This document shows positions 1 to 11,550 of a DNA stretch of 13,503 nt, in pieces. The number at the start of each line of letters is the position of its first letter. The first letter of the stretch is position 1. The DNA is from Methanobacterium sp. (GTDB lineage Archaea; Methanobacteriota; Methanobacteria; Methanobacteriales; Methanobacteriaceae), in assembly GCA_030539815.1 (NCBI GenBank), contig JAUNXM010000048.1:1-13503 (forward strand), given 5' to 3'. The notes under the pieces are model-generated. The model did not search any database. It worked only from the letters and a program-made list of their open reading frames with translations, and was not told where the DNA came from. Made by a program: the position numbers and the translations under genes.

Positions 1-1097
1 GGTTATTGCAGAAAGCGTGTTTTCTAGATGATGCTGGGCCGGTGCAAATGTGGACACTTCAAAAAAAGTTTTTAATAATTCCCCGTCTACCATTTTAAGA
101 TCAGTGACTTCCACTTTAAATGAGGTTTTATGGAGGTTATATTTGATTTGATGTGCCTTAACATGGGCATTATTTTTTTCCCCATCTTCAATGGAGAATG
201 TGTTAGCAGTTTTTACAGGAAATACCAAGGGTAGTGATGGGCAATGAGATAATTTGGATTGAATAAATGATGAAGATTGATTAAAATATCCATTGGATGA
301 TGAAACTTGATGAGAAGATTGATGGGATGTTAAATGATAACTGGCTGCTGTAGAATAGTTGGATGCTGAAGATTGAGTAGAATATATTTGGAAATCACCT
401 CCACAGACTACAGTTCTACTTTTAAACATTTGGAGTTTGGCTTTACTGGCACTGCTATTTCCCTGGGCAATGGAATAATCCTCGGCAATGTTGGTGATGA
501 TCCCCACATCTGCCATTCCAGTTCCCCCAAGGGAACTTTCAAATATACAGACACCAACTCCCGGGATTCTATTATTGTAGAATTCCTGTGCCAGTCGCCA
601 AGCAGTTATAATACTGGCCGGAGTTATGCTAATGTCTCTGTGAAGAGTAATATCTTTACCATCCTTAACTACCTCCACTCCAAGACTGCTCAGTAAAAGA
701 GGATTTTTATCCCTGAATATCTCCTTAAGCATGGCAACAGTACTGGTTTTGCCTTTCACGCCAGTAATTTCAATAATTGGCACCTTTATTTCATCCTTCA
801 AGAGGTATCCTACTGCCTGGTGATGAGTCATGTGCGGAGGATGAGGTAAATTACAGTGAACCGGTGCTATCACCAGTATTTCTGATTTTTTATCCCCATG
901 AGAATGTTTTTCATTATACAATTGATTATAAAAAGATTCATCAACCAGTTTAATTCTCTGGATTTCCAGTCGTGATTTATCCTCTCCACTTAGAGTATGA
1001 TAAATATCCCATGCAAAGACTTTGTATTTCCGTTTTTTGGAGAATTCTTGGGCCAGTCGAGTTCCCCCGTGGGTCATGTCCACTATGAGAACTTTCA

Positions 1098-1098
<1 letters not shown>
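1..1098 (-). CDS. cfbE: Coenzyme F430 synthase CfbE (Mur ligase family), C-terminus cut by window edge
   Basis: The reverse strand stays open from the ATG at 1098 to the window edge, giving 366 residues with no stop. Family knowledge: CfbE is a Mur-ligase-like ATP-dependent enzyme that closes the last ring (15,17(3)-seco-F430-17(3)-acid to F430), the nickel cofactor of methyl-coenzyme M reductase. Seen here: an N-terminus MKVLIVDMTHGG typical of this family, a P-loop ITGVKGKTST at residues 111-120, a Mur-like stretch ESSLGGTGMADVGIITNIAEDY near 187-208 (only key parts matter: ESSLGGTG and TNIAEDY), a conserved-looking SKAK near 218, and a final APAQHHLENTL resembling the Mur GxHNxxN segment. 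The start overlaps the nadK stop by one base (TAATG), so it is probably translationally coupled to nadK. An unusual Ser/Gln-rich insert lies at residues 240-281. The rest of the C-terminal domain lies outside the window. Another Mur-like ligase is the main alternative. Confidence 0.82.
256..381 (-). repeat. Ser/Gln/His-rich low-complexity insert in CfbE with three QSS-coding repeats
   Basis: Residues 240-281 of the CfbE reading frame are dominated by Ser, Gln, His and Asn, with about 16 serines in some 41 positions. On the plus strand the 9-mer GAAGATTGA occurs at 272-280, 314-322 and 368-376, spaced 42 and 54 bases apart, so all copies are in frame and encode Q-S-S. Flanking residues (VVCGGDFQIYS before, CPSLPLVFPV after) look like ordinary folded core. 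The segment reads as an expanded surface loop between two core strands. It is not a frameshift, because the frame continues into recognisable Mur-ligase sequence. Confidence 0.65.
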
Positions 1099-1933
<835 letters not shown>

Positions 1934-1934
<1 letters not shown>

Positions 1935-2773
1935 TAGATCCCCTCCAGTATTTTCATTATTTCTCCATGAATAACTGAATTACAAGTAGCTACAAGGGAA
2001 GTTTTCTCCATAACATTCAATGCGCCATTAAGGGATTTTCCATCGGAATCAGTAACTATTCCCCCACTTTCTTCCAGTATAAGTTTGGCTGCAGCAACAT
2101 CAACCACTCTTAAGTTATTCCGCACATCTACAAATGCATCGTAGGTTCCATCAGCAACGTAAGAGATTTCGATGGCCACTGCCCCGAGAATTCTCATTCT
2201 CCTTACACTTTTACACAGAACCTCTATTTTCCCCATGTCCATCCTGTAAACGTAAGCGCCCAGAGATATATGTGATAAATCTTGTTTAGGAGATGGCGTG
2301 AGAGATTTACCATTATTAAAAGCCCCCTGCCCCCTTACTGCACTGTAAATATCATCAGTCGCGTAATTTTTAACCACACCCAGCTGGATATCTTTAATAG
2401 TTAAAGACCTCTTATGTCCTGGAGGGATTGGTGCTACTGCCACGGAAATACCATAGGCAGGTATGTTCTTTATTGCATTGCTGGTTCCATCCAGTGGGTC
2501 CACTATTAGTACTGCCTCAGGATGACCTTCACCCATGTTAACTTCACCAATTTCTTCACTGATGAGAGTAAGAGGCCTGTCAACCCCTTCCAGAACTTCC
2601 ATAACCTTATCTTCTGCAACTAAATCAATTAGAGTAGTAGGAGTTCCATCAGCACCCATTTTAACTATTTCTCCACCCTTTTGAGACCCTATTAGGGGAG
2701 AAATAGCTCTCTGAGACTCCTTAATTAAATCATAGCATATTTCGCCCCAAAATTCCTGATCTTCTCCATTCAT
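1934..2773 (-). CDS. suhB: Inositol-monophosphatase-family phosphatase (IMPase/FBPase, possibly NADP phosphatase)
   Basis: A Mg-dependent sugar or nucleotide phosphatase of the archaeal IMPase/fructose-1,6-bisphosphatase family. Seen in 279 residues: ISEE at 71-74 (metal-binding Glu), the signature [10 protein letters not shown] at 91-100, a [18 protein letters not shown] segment at 197-214, and the third metal-ligand Asp at 225 in VVDVAAAK (the usual Trp before this Asp is Val). Family members act on inositol phosphates, fructose 1,6-bisphosphate and sometimes NADP. The link to nadK, and their fusion in Methanocaldococcus, makes NADP phosphatase a real possibility, but substrate cannot be read from sequence. 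The start has a strong AGGAGG at 2781-2786, 7 bases before the ATG. First gene of the suhB-nadK-cfbE operon. Confidence 0.9.
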
Positions 2774-2847
2774 GATGTTTCCTCCTTTACTAATTTAGGG
2801 CCCGAATTGATTAAATAGTTGAAAACAATATTTTGGTTGTATCCTTC

Positions 2848-2855
2848 ATTATAAA
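2848..2855 (-). promoter_or_regulatory. Candidate TATA box for the suhB-nadK-cfbE operon
   Basis: Reading the minus strand, TTTATAAT occurs at the downstream edge of the proximal copy of a 19-bp repeat. Archaeal initiation about 25 bases downstream would place the transcript start near 2825, with a leader of roughly 50 bases carrying the AGGAGG site. The distal repeat copy brings a second TTTATA at 2887-2892, so two start sites are possible. Inferred from spacing only. Confidence 0.4.
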
Positions 2856-2905
2856 TCAAATTAATGGCTTCTTGGTTAATACCCAATATAAATCAAATTA
2901 ATGGC
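2850..2905. repeat. Perfect 19-bp direct repeat, period 37, upstream of suhB
   Basis: TATAAATCAAATTAATGGC is present without mismatch at 2850-2868 and 2887-2905, separated by 18 bases of unrelated sequence. It lies in the 164-base gap between the end of pdaD and the start of suhB, both on the minus strand. Each copy ends in a TATA-like TTTATA on the minus strand. Two readings fit: a duplicated promoter element, or a paired operator that a dimeric regulator would bind. Confidence 0.75.
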
Positions 2906-2937
2906 ATGATAATTATCCAATACTACCTCTGGACATT

Positions 2938-3381
2938 TCATTCCAGATAGACTACTGCTGCCAGTGCCACCCCTTCCGTTATAACTTTATGACTTTCATG
3001 AGCTATGATGATTTCCCTAAGAGTTAAATCTCTCACCTTCATCATGTACCTTACCATGGTTTCTGCTTCCCCTTTGATCACTTCAGGGTCCTGGTTAACT
3101 CCAGAGTGTTCCACCACACACCCAAATTCATCAGAAGTGGCCACTGCCACCACCGCAGTTATTAAATCCCCTGGATGATTAGAGTGTGCGCAGGATAGGA
3201 CACAATTCACCATTTTACCCTCTTCAAGAGAGGGGAGTTCTATTATCTCTGTGTTTCTGGGAAGGATACTGGATACTGGTATAAGGTTCACATCACCAAT
3301 GCCTGCGTCTAAGAGAGCATTGTCAAAGGCATTCAATCTGGTGGGTCCTTCTGATTTTCCGGATGTTATTGAAACTTTCAT
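2938..3381 (-). CDS. pdaD: Pyruvoyl-dependent arginine decarboxylase
   Basis: Decarboxylates arginine to agmatine, the first step of polyamine synthesis in methanogens. The enzyme is made as a proenzyme that cleaves itself between two serines to leave a pyruvoyl group on the new alpha chain. Seen: the cleavage context LIPVSSILP, with Ser37-Ser38 as the expected site, and [13 protein letters not shown] near 16-28 in the future beta chain. Length 147 residues is as expected, though I did not assign the catalytic Glu. There are two adjacent ATGs (3384 and 3381). I prefer 3381 because the GTGAT at 3385-3389 then has the same spacing as in other genes here. It diverges from the aIF5A gene, with agmatinase just beyond, so three steps of polyamine and hypusine supply are clustered. 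Confidence 0.93.
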   Translation of the reverse strand: MKVSITSGKSEGPTRLNAFDNALLDAGIGDVNLIPVSSILPRNTEIIELPSLEEGKMVNCVLSCAHSNHPGDLITAVVAVATSDEFGCVVEHSGVNQDPEVIKGEAETMVRYMMKVRDLTLREIIIAHESHKVITEGVALAAVVYLE

Positions 3382-3396
3382 CATATCACTCGAAAT

Positions 3397-3445
<49 letters not shown>

Positions 3446-3456
3446 AGAGAGGTATC

Positions 3457-3472
3457 TATAAATATATTTATA
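3457..3472 (+). promoter_or_regulatory. Palindromic TATA element in the pdaD/aIF5A divergent spacer
   Basis: TATAAATATATTTATA is a perfect 16-bp palindrome. Used on the plus strand it would start transcription near 3495 and leave an aIF5A leader of about 100 bases. Being symmetrical it could also serve pdaD on the other strand. A second plus-strand AT box (TTATACTAATATAATA, 3501-3516) could give a shorter leader of about 60 bases. Confidence 0.45.
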
Positions 3473-3597
3473 CCCTGTAGTAGAGTTATAATAATAAGAA
3501 TTATACTAATATAATAGATTCTATTTCTAGGTTCTAAAAATTTATGGATCCCACTAGATGGATCAGATTTATACATGATAATACGGAGGTAATGAGC

Positions 3598-3996
<399 letters not shown>

Positions 3997-4041
3997 AAAA
4001 TTAAATATCGATTTTTTAAGAGTTAATGAGGATTTGGATAA

Positions 4042-4905
4042 ATGTATTTATACACTGAAAATCCTCTTAAATTTGCTTTTTCACAGGCGGAGTCTGATTA
4101 CTCCCCTTTAAATGATAAACCCCTTTTTGGTATTTTAGGGGTGCCCTTTGACAGCACCACCACTTACCAGTCCGGGGCACGTAACGGACCCCTCTTTGTG
4201 AGGGAAGCCTCCTACAATTTTGAAAAACATAATCTATTTTTAGATAAGAATTTGAATGCCAATGTGCAGGATGTGGGGAATCTGGAATCTGTGCCGGGAA
4301 ACTTCCAGAAAACCTGTTCGAATCTGAGATCAGTTATATCCTCCCTTTTAGAGGACAATATTATCCCCATAACCATTGGAGGAGAACACAGCATCACTCA
4401 GGGTATTTTAAAGTCCTATGATACTTTAGATGATGTTACCATTCTCCATTTTGATGCCCATATGGATCTCAGGAATGAATATATGGGGGAAAAATATTCC
4501 CACGCCACTGTTATGCGACGGGTACATGAACTGGAACCCCTTAATATAATTCAACTAGGAATACGTTCTGCTTCCCAGGATGAAAGAGATTTCGCTCAGG
4601 ACAATGGAATAGAATATCACACTTCCCATGATGATACCTCCATAATGGAAAAAGTCATCAAACAGATTAAAGGTCCACTCTATGTCACTGTGGACATAGA
4701 CGTCCTTGACCCTGCCTATGCCCCTAGTGTTGGTACTCCCACACCCGGTGGATTGAACCCCCGTGACCTGGAAAAACTCATCTTTGCATTGAAAGGGAAA
4801 AAAGTCATTGGATTTGACGTGGTTGAGGTCTCAACAAATTCCATTGGAGATACTACTTCAATCAATGCTGCAAAAACAATTTTAGATTTCTTGTTCGTGC
4901 AATAG
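4042..4905 (+). CDS. speB: Agmatinase (ureohydrolase family)
   Basis: Hydrolyses agmatine to putrescine and urea with a two-manganese centre. Seen in 287 residues: GGEHSIT at 113-119, FDAHMD at 137-142, and [12 protein letters not shown] at 217-228. These give the six metal ligands His116, Asp138, His140, Asp142, Asp218 and Asp220, and Glu262 matches the conserved acidic residue of the family. Length and motif order are normal. GAGGAT at 4028-4033 lies 8 bases before the ATG. It follows aIF5A by 54 bases on the same strand and is probably co-transcribed, with the stem-loop at 3971-3996 possibly tuning the ratio. Paired with pdaD it completes arginine to putrescine. Other ureohydrolases such as arginase are less likely given pdaD nearby. 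Confidence 0.92.
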   Translation: MYLYTENPLKFAFSQAESDYSPLNDKPLFGILGVPFDSTTTYQSGARNGPLFVREASYNFEKHNLFLDKNLNANVQDVGNLESVPGNFQKTCSNLRSVISSLLEDNIIPITIGGEHSITQGILKSYDTLDDVTILHFDAHMDLRNEYMGEKYSHATVMRRVHELEPLNIIQLGIRSASQDERDFAQDNGIEYHTSHDDTSIMEKVIKQIKGPLYVTVDIDVLDPAYAPSVGTPTPGGLNPRDLEKLIFALKGKKVIGFDVVEVSTNSIGDTTSINAAKTILDFLFVQ

Positions 4906-4957
4906 AATATAAAACAAATTTTACGCTTTTAATTGATTTGATTTTTATGATATGGTC

Positions 4958-4964
4958 TTTTTTT
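4958..4964 (+). terminator. T-tract terminator after agmatinase
   Basis: Seven consecutive T (4958-4964) lie about 50 bases after the agmatinase stop, and the next promoter-like element follows at 4974. Archaeal RNA polymerase is known to terminate on T-runs without a hairpin. Confidence 0.5.
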
Positions 4965-4973
4965 CATATATCG

Positions 4974-4987
4974 TATAAATATTTATA
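4974..4987 (+). promoter_or_regulatory. Palindromic TATA element upstream of ornithine cyclodeaminase
   Basis: TATAAATATTTATA is a perfect 14-bp palindrome, very like the one at 3457-3472. Initiation would fall near 5010, leaving a leader of about 140 bases. GTTTATAG at 5041-5048 is an alternative box that would shorten the leader to about 75 bases. Confidence 0.45.
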
Positions 4988-5082
4988 GATATCCAGCCAA
5001 ATATTTAGAGATAATAGAATTAAATATGATTAAATTTTTAGTTTATAGGTAAAAATTGAGATTCATACTGATAAAAGTTGAA

Positions 5083-5123
5083 CCAGGGACTATTCCCCCG
5101 ATATAAAGGAAAATGATCCTTGG
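5083..5123 (+). promoter_or_regulatory. Leader with mutually exclusive hairpins before ornithine cyclodeaminase
   Basis: Three pairings compete: GGGA (5086-5089) with TCCC (5094-5097); AAGGA (5106-5110) with TCCTT (5117-5121); and a longer CCAGGGA (5083-5089) with TCCTTGG (5117-5123), 7 bp including one G-U. The longest excludes the other two. The AGGAGG ribosome-binding site starts 13 bases later. Switching leaders look like this, but the stems are short and chance is possible. Confidence 0.25.
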
Positions 5124-5147
5124 TTTTGTGAAAATAGGAGGATATAA

Positions 5148-6377
<1,230 letters not shown>

Positions 6378-6388
6378 AAATTTCATAT

Positions 6389-6404
6389 TTTATTTTATTT
6401 TTTT
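6389..6404 (+). terminator. T-rich terminator after ornithine cyclodeaminase
   Basis: A T-rich stretch ending in T7 (6398-6404) begins about 10 bases after the stop codon. No stable hairpin precedes it, as is usual for archaeal U-tract termination. Confidence 0.5.
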
Positions 6405-6447
6405 GAAAAATATTGGGGAAACAACGAAAATATCCAAATGGGTACAG

Positions 6448-6464
6448 GGTTATCCAGCATAACT
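6448..6464 (+). promoter_or_regulatory. Small inverted repeat in the ade upstream region
   Basis: GTTAT (6449-6453) and ATAAC (6459-6463) flank a 5-base loop, extended by one G-T pair and loosely framed by TACA (6443-6446) and TGTA (6473-6476). It lies about 35-50 bases before the adenine deaminase start. It could be an operator or leader hairpin. No clear TATA box is visible in this 118-base spacer. Confidence 0.25.
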
Positions 6465-6495
6465 CAGCACAGTGTAAAAGCATCGGAGGATGTAA

Positions 6496-8106
6496 ATGAT
6501 TAAAGGAAACATTATAAACCTTTTCACAGAAGAAATTTACCCGGTAGAGGTGGAAATTCAGGGTGGTCTCGTTAAATGTATTCGAGAAGTGAATGAGGAG
6601 TTTGAAAATTACATCCTCCCTGGTTTTATTGATGCCCACATCCACATTGAAAGCTCCATGCTCACCCCATCCCGTTTTGCAGAGGTCGTGGTCCCCCACG
6701 GAACCACGGCAGTGGTGGCGGATCCCCATGAAATTGCCAATGTCCTGGGAGTATCCGGGATCAAGTACATGATGAAAGATGCCAGTACCGTTCCCCTCCG
6801 TTTTTTCTTCACTGCACCTTCTTGTGTGCCTGCAACACCTTTTGAAACATCAGGGGCAGTTTTAGGGCCTGAAGAAATTGATGAATTACTCCAGTTGGAT
6901 GATATGGTGGCACTGGGGGAGATGATGAACTTCCCTGGAGTGGTGGGGGAAGACCCAGTAGTTCTGGAGAAGATCAGACTTGCCCAAAAACATTCCAAAC
7001 CGGTTGATGGCCACGCACCCCTCCTTTCTGGTGCTGATCTTTGTAAGTACGTTGGTACCGGTATATCCACAGATCATGAGTGCAGCGTGCGGGATGAGGC
7101 ACTGGAAAAGAAAAGGTTAGGGATGAAAATAATGATAAGGGAAGGATCATCAGCCAAGAACTTGGAAGAACTGTGGAAAATGGGTGGTGATTTCCTGGTA
7201 TCTGACGATCGCCACCCTGAAGACCTTCTACATGGACATGTGAATCAGATCCTTAAAAAGGCAGTGGAGTGGGGGGTAGATCCTGTGGAAGCCATTCGCA
7301 TGGTAACTGTGAATCCTGCGAATCATTACAATTTACATAGTGGTTTAATAAGTCCCGGTAAAATGGCAGATCTGGTAGTGGTGGATGATCTGGAAAATTT
7401 CAACGTCAAAAAAGTTATAATTAATGGTGAACTGGTTGCCAGGGAAGGAAAGGCTCTTTTCAATGTTAAACCAGCCAAGATAAAAAATTCATTCAATTTA
7501 AAGAACACCAGCCCTGTTGATTTTGAAATAAACCCTACAAGAACCAATAATGCCAATGTGAGAGTAATTAAAGTGATTGAGGGTCAGCTTCTTACCGAAG
7601 AATTTAAAGCTAATTTAGAGATTGTCGATGGTGTTTTTAAAGCTGACCTTGAACAAGATATTCTAAAGATTGCAGTGGTGGAAAGATATGGTCATAATAA
7701 AATGGCCAATGGATTTGTGAATGGTTATAATCTTAAAAAAGGTGCAATTGCATCCAGTGTAGCCCATGACTCCCATAATATCATCGTTATTGGCACCAGT
7801 AGTAAAGATATGTCCCTGGCAGTTAACACTCTTAAAAATAATCAAGGAGGACTGGTTGCAGTTTGTGATGAAAACATATATTCTCTTAAACTCCCTGTAG
7901 CTGGATTAATGAGTGTCATGAGCGCTGGAGAAGTATCAGCCCAGATGAACAAATTACATAAAGTGGTTAACAGTATGGGTTGTGAATTAGCTTCACCATT
8001 CATGACCATGTCTTTCATGGCCCTTTTAGTGATTCCCCAACTTAAAATAAGTGATCAGGGCCTATTTGATGTGGAAAGTTTCCAGTTTGTGGATGTAATT
8101 AAATAA
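6496..8106 (+). CDS. ade: Adenine deaminase
   Basis: Amidohydrolase-superfamily enzyme converting adenine to hypoxanthine and ammonia in purine salvage. Seen in 536 residues: the metal-binding [10 protein letters not shown] at 46-55, [10 protein letters not shown] at 141-150, VDGHAP at 170-175, STDHE at 191-195, [10 protein letters not shown] at 235-244, and the AdeC-specific C-terminal domain with [13 protein letters not shown] at 421-433. Order and length fit bacterial and archaeal adenine deaminases. GGAGG (6485-6489) stands 6 bases before the ATG. The UPF0282 gene follows after 70 bases on the same strand and may be co-transcribed. Hypoxanthine can feed the IMP pool that the GMP synthase genes further right draw on. 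Confidence 0.93.
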   Translation: MIKGNIINLFTEEIYPVEVEIQGGLVKCIREVNEEFENYILPGFIDAHIHIESSMLTPSRFAEVVVPHGTTAVVADPHEIANVLGVSGIKYMMKDASTVPLRFFFTAPSCVPATPFETSGAVLGPEEIDELLQLDDMVALGEMMNFPGVVGEDPVVLEKIRLAQKHSKPVDGHAPLLSGADLCKYVGTGISTDHECSVRDEALEKKRLGMKIMIREGSSAKNLEELWKMGGDFLVSDDRHPEDLLHGHVNQILKKAVEWGVDPVEAIRMVTVNPANHYNLHSGLISPGKMADLVVVDDLENFNVKKVIINGELVAREGKALFNVKPAKIKNSFNLKNTSPVDFEINPTRTNNANVRVIKVIEGQLLTEEFKANLEIVDGVFKADLEQDILKIAVVERYGHNKMANGFVNGYNLKKGAIASSVAHDSHNIIVIGTSSKDMSLAVNTLKNNQGGLVAVCDENIYSLKLPVAGLMSVMSAGEVSAQMNKLHKVVNSMGCELASPFMTMSFMALLVIPQLKISDQGLFDVESFQFVDVIK

Positions 8107-8176
8107 ATCCAAGGATGTTAAATACTGTAAATGCGGATGTTAAATTAAAATTTGATGTTATAGATGGGTGTTTTAA

Positions 8177-9055
<879 letters not shown>

Positions 9056-9112
9056 TGTAATAAAACACGTTATTGATTTAAATGAGTTTTGTGTTTGTAA
9101 TAGTTTAAAAAA

Positions 9113-9156
9113 TCTATTTAGGAAACAAACCTCTATTTAGTGCAACAACCCTATTT
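9113..9156. repeat. Degenerate 19-bp tandem repeat in a convergent spacer
   Basis: TCTATTTAG begins units at 9113 and 9132, each ending AACC or ACC, and a partial third unit CTATTT starts at 9151. The two full units match at roughly 14 of 19 positions. The 135-base spacer lies between the ends of the UPF0282 gene (plus) and the DUF447 gene (minus), so it may be part of a bidirectional terminator or simply drift. Confidence 0.35.
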
Positions 9157-9190
9157 CTGCAAAAAGATTAATAAATGGGATTTAAATCTT

Positions 9191-9805
9191 TTATTCTTCA
9201 AGGGATTCTAAAATCTTCTTCATGGCCTTTTTATGATCCTCAGAACCAACCTTGTTTACTACCCTGGAGATTTCAATTATCTGATGAAGGTATGCCTTTT
9301 TTTCATCTTCAGATACCATATCTATCCTGCTGAGATACACCAGGGCCTCGATTATTCCGTAAATGGCCCGGTTTAATGGTTGAACATGTTCCTGGTTTTT
9401 AACAACCTCCATAACACCAGCCCTAATCACGTTGGTAATGGAGATTCCCAGATGATCCTTACGCTGAACCAGTTTTTCATGGGTAACTTCAGCCCTGAAA
9501 AAGGCTTCAGCACTCTTAATACAGAATCCACCATTATTAGCCTGAAATTCAGCAGATTCCAAATTTCCTATGGTTGATTCTACAAATACCCTGGGATCAC
9601 TGATTACGTTAACATGGAAACTCTTTTCTCTTTGCACATTGTCAAAGGTTTTGGATCCCTTGTGTAGATAGAAAACTATCTCATTATCTTCTTTACAGAT
9701 AACACCAATTGGTGCTGCGTTGGGAGTTCCATCCATGTTTTTAGTGGTGACTATGGTCTCATAAAGGAGACCTTTCTCCATACCCAGTGAGTAAAGACCT
9801 AACAT
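9191..9805 (-). CDS. DUF447-family protein, FMN-binding split-barrel fold
   Basis: I recognise the archaeal DUF447 family. From memory, a Methanothermobacter member (MTH_863) was crystallised with FMN bound, so a flavin-binding or flavin-reductase-like role is plausible, but no reaction is established that I know of. Seen in 204 residues: [11 protein letters not shown] at 13-23, TPNAAPIGV at 27-35 and GSKTFDNV at 50-57, the sort of sequence that lines FMN in split-barrel proteins, then a helical C-terminal half rich in Lys and Glu. I start at the ATG at 9805. The upstream in-frame TTG at 9814 directly abuts GGAT, too close to be used, whereas GGAT is 9 bases from the ATG. Same strand as the DUF2124 gene, 120 bases upstream of it in map terms, but with its own promoter-like sequence. 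Confidence 0.82.
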   Translation of the reverse strand: MLGLYSLGMEKGLLYETIVTTKNMDGTPNAAPIGVICKEDNEIVFYLHKGSKTFDNVQREKSFHVNVISDPRVFVESTIGNLESAEFQANNGGFCIKSAEAFFRAEVTHEKLVQRKDHLGISITNVIRAGVMEVVKNQEHVQPLNRAIYGIIEALVYLSRIDMVSEDEKKAYLHQIIEISRVVNKVGSEDHKKAMKKILESLEE

Positions 9806-9836
9806 GATAATCAAATCCTTTCTTACCTCATCCCAT

Positions 9837-9846
9837 TTAATATAAA
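9837..9846 (-). promoter_or_regulatory. Candidate TATA box for the DUF447 gene
   Basis: The minus strand reads TTTATATTAA, close to the archaeal consensus. Initiation 25 bases downstream would be near 9816, leaving a leader of about 10 bases, so the transcript may be nearly leaderless. Confidence 0.45.
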
Positions 9847-9925
9847 CTTAATTCAAAAAATTTGATTTAAATAAAAAAATGTGGATATTGTATTCATCTT
9901 ATTTTAATAAAACAACTAATTCCCA

Positions 9926-10390
9926 TTAATCTCTTTTATATATCTCCCCGTTAAGAACACCGTTAATAATGCAGTCAAAATCAATTTTTTCATCCCAACC
10001 AGCTTTTTCAAACATATTCATATAACATAACCCTATGAGTTTTCCACCAGGTTTGAGGATTTCTTTAACCATATCCTGCACATCAGTCAGATCTACCTGG
10101 TACTGCGGCATTGAAAGCCCACCTAAAAGAGCAACTAAACTGCTACTCGGGTCTGCTTCTTCTGTAAATTGCATACCCAATGGTGTGCGTTCAATTTTGC
10201 GAGCTGTATCTAGATCGGTTTTTGAAACGAAAACAGATTCTTTATCCCTGATTACGTGTGCAAAAAGTTCTGCAAATGGGCTGCAGACACCAGGAATGCC
10301 CACAAAAGTAACTTTGTCCACATCCTCTACTTCCCTCTTGAAAGCCATCAGGTTTCCATTTAATCCTCTGAATTTTTCTGTTTCTCTCAT
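9926..10390 (-). CDS. DUF2124-family protein, methanogen-specific, function unknown
   Basis: The family is known mainly from methanogens and has no function that I can name. Seen in 154 residues: [23 protein letters not shown], with the family-typical GVCSPFAEL at 34-42 and a single Cys36 in this motif, then [12 protein letters not shown] near 86-97 and [20 protein letters not shown] near 115-134. The alternation of hydrophobic strands and Gly-rich turns suggests a Rossmann-like alpha/beta fold; there is no membrane segment. GGTGAT (10394-10399) lies 3 bases before the ATG, which supports this start. TTATATTTTAA just upstream (about 10413-10423, minus strand) is a possible TATA box. Confidence 0.8.
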   Translation of the reverse strand: MRETEKFRGLNGNLMAFKREVEDVDKVTFVGIPGVCSPFAELFAHVIRDKESVFVSKTDLDTARKIERTPLGMQFTEEADPSSSLVALLGGLSMPQYQVDLTDVQDMVKEILKPGGKLIGLCYMNMFEKAGWDEKIDFDCIINGVLNGEIYKRD

Positions 10391-10501
10391 TGTATCACCG
10401 TTATACCCCTTTAAAATATAATTAGGTTATTGAAAAAATAATAAAAATAAACACTAAAGACTGTGAAATTCAGGACAATAAAGTTAAATGCCCATATAAT
10501 C

Positions 10502-10642
10502 TCAGGATCCCTTCAAAAATATATAAATGATATAGGCTATCACCAGTATAATTATAACTGGAAGTAACCATATGAATAGGTAGAAGAAAACCACCGCCAG
10601 CACTAGGGCCACCAGTATGAGGAAAATATCTCGAAGTTCCAT
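10502..10642 (-). CDS. Small two-helix membrane protein
   Basis: A 46-residue protein starting MELRDIFLILVALV and ending IFLKGS. Two hydrophobic segments, about residues 6-23 and 25-43, are split by a Pro at 28, with acidic residues at the N-terminus and one Lys at the C-terminus, so it should be a membrane hairpin. Codon use is gene-like, with Gly, Ala and Val codons of mixed third base rather than pure AT. An in-frame ATG at 10660 would add 6 residues, and TTATATGG at about 10680-10687 would start transcription near there, so a leaderless longer form is possible. It lies alone between the DUF2124 gene and guaAA. I do not recognise a family. Confidence 0.55.
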   Translation of the reverse strand: MELRDIFLILVALVLAVVFFYLFIWLLPVIIILVIAYIIYIFLKGS

Positions 10643-10826
10643 ATTTATTCTTATTACCATTTTAACATAAAAATATTTCCATATAAGAATTAAATGCCTG
10701 TAAATGACCAATTAATTAAAAGAAAACTGGTATATTATATTAATTGTAAGAGAAAAACTGGAATTATTATGTACAGAATTATATGATTATATATGTTCCT
10801 AAGAAATGATGCTTCTTCAATCAGAA

Positions 10827-10839
10827 TTATATTTAAATA
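10827..10839 (+). promoter_or_regulatory. Candidate guaAA promoter
   Basis: TTATATTTAAATA would start transcription near 10858, giving a leader of about 20 bases that carries GAGG (10868-10871). CAGAATTATAT, whose 3' part overlaps this box (10822-10832), is duplicated exactly 48 bases upstream at 10774-10784. The rest of the spacer back to 10661 is plain AT-rich sequence. Confidence 0.45.
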
Positions 10840-10880
10840 AGAATTTTAAGTAAATAAATAAAATTAAGAGGACAATTAAA

Positions 10881-11450
10881 ATGATACTAGTGGTTAATAA
10901 TCACGGACAGTACAATCATCGTATTCATCGAACCCTGCACTACTTGAAAATTCCATCTGAACTGGTACCCAATACCACCAGTATGGAAGAAATTGAAGAC
11001 AAGAATCCTCTAGGTTTGATCCTTGGAGGCGGACCTTCGGTGGAAAGATCTGCAAACAGCATAGAATATGTTAAAAAACTGGATTACCCTATGTTAGGCA
11101 TCTGTCTTGGTCATCAGATCATTGCCAAGGCTTATGGGGGTGAAATTGGTTCTGCAGGCTCGGAAAGTTACGCCCAGATCCAGATTAACATTGCGGATGA
11201 AAATGATATTTTCAAGGGACTTGGACCACAATTGGATGTGTGGGCTTCCCATAAAGATGAAGTTACCAAGTTACCGCCTGAATTTAAAATTCTGGCCTCA
11301 TCACCAATCTGTGATATTGAAGCCATGAAACATCAGGAAAAACCATTGTATGGGATACAATTCCACCCTGAGGTATATCATACACCTGAAGGACCAAGGC
11401 TTTTTGAAAATTTTTATGAAGTCTGCCAGAATTACTCCCAAGACCGTTAA
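10881..11450 (+). CDS. guaAA: GMP synthase, glutamine amidotransferase subunit A
   Basis: Class I glutaminase subunit of archaeal two-subunit GMP synthase. It frees ammonia from glutamine for XMP amination by GuaAB. Seen in 189 residues: the oxyanion-hole GGGPS at 49-53, the nucleophile Cys75 in GICLGHQ (73-79), and the His162/Glu164 of the catalytic triad in GIQFHPEV (158-165). [19 protein letters not shown] at the start is typical of archaeal GuaAA. Length is standard. GAGG sits 9 bases before the ATG. Its partner gene follows after 241 bases with a hairpin and a separate promoter-like sequence between them, so the two are close but perhaps not one transcript. Confidence 0.95.
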   Translation: MILVVNNHGQYNHRIHRTLHYLKIPSELVPNTTSMEEIEDKNPLGLILGGGPSVERSANSIEYVKKLDYPMLGICLGHQIIAKAYGGEIGSAGSESYAQIQINIADENDIFKGLGPQLDVWASHKDEVTKLPPEFKILASSPICDIEAMKHQEKPLYGIQFHPEVYHTPEGPRLFENFYEVCQNYSQDR

Positions 11451-11487
11451 TGTGTAAGCTACGAGTGGTTCCTTAAATCATGGCCCA

Positions 11488-11524
11488 GGAAATTTCTAAG
11501 ATTCTCGTTTTATTCTTAGATTCC
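11488..11524 (+). terminator. Hairpin terminator or attenuator after guaAA
   Basis: TCTAAGA (11495-11501) pairs with TCTTAGA (11514-11520). The stem is extended by GGAA (11488-11491) with TTCC (11521-11524) across a 3-base bulge, giving 11 bp in all. T-rich runs follow at 11538-11542 and 11546-11550. The position 38 bases after the guaAA stop suits a terminator. Confidence 0.5.
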
Positions 11525-11550
11525 TCAATCAATGTAATTTTTCCATTTTT

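Noticed and set aside
373..696. Plus-strand open frame of 107 codons
   Set aside because: It lies wholly opposite cfbE, whose reverse frame shows clear Mur-ligase motifs. Composition looks like an antisense shadow and there is no ribosome-binding site.
3544..3597. Longer aIF5A N-terminus from the ATG at 3544
   Set aside because: It would add 18 residues foreign to the family and place the strong GGAGGT inside the coding region. The start at 3598 fits both length and spacing.
10801..10830. Possible C/D box RNA (AATGATGC then CAG)
   Set aside because: The box C match is imperfect and there is no box D CTGA at a suitable distance; the sequence is better explained as guaAA promoter.
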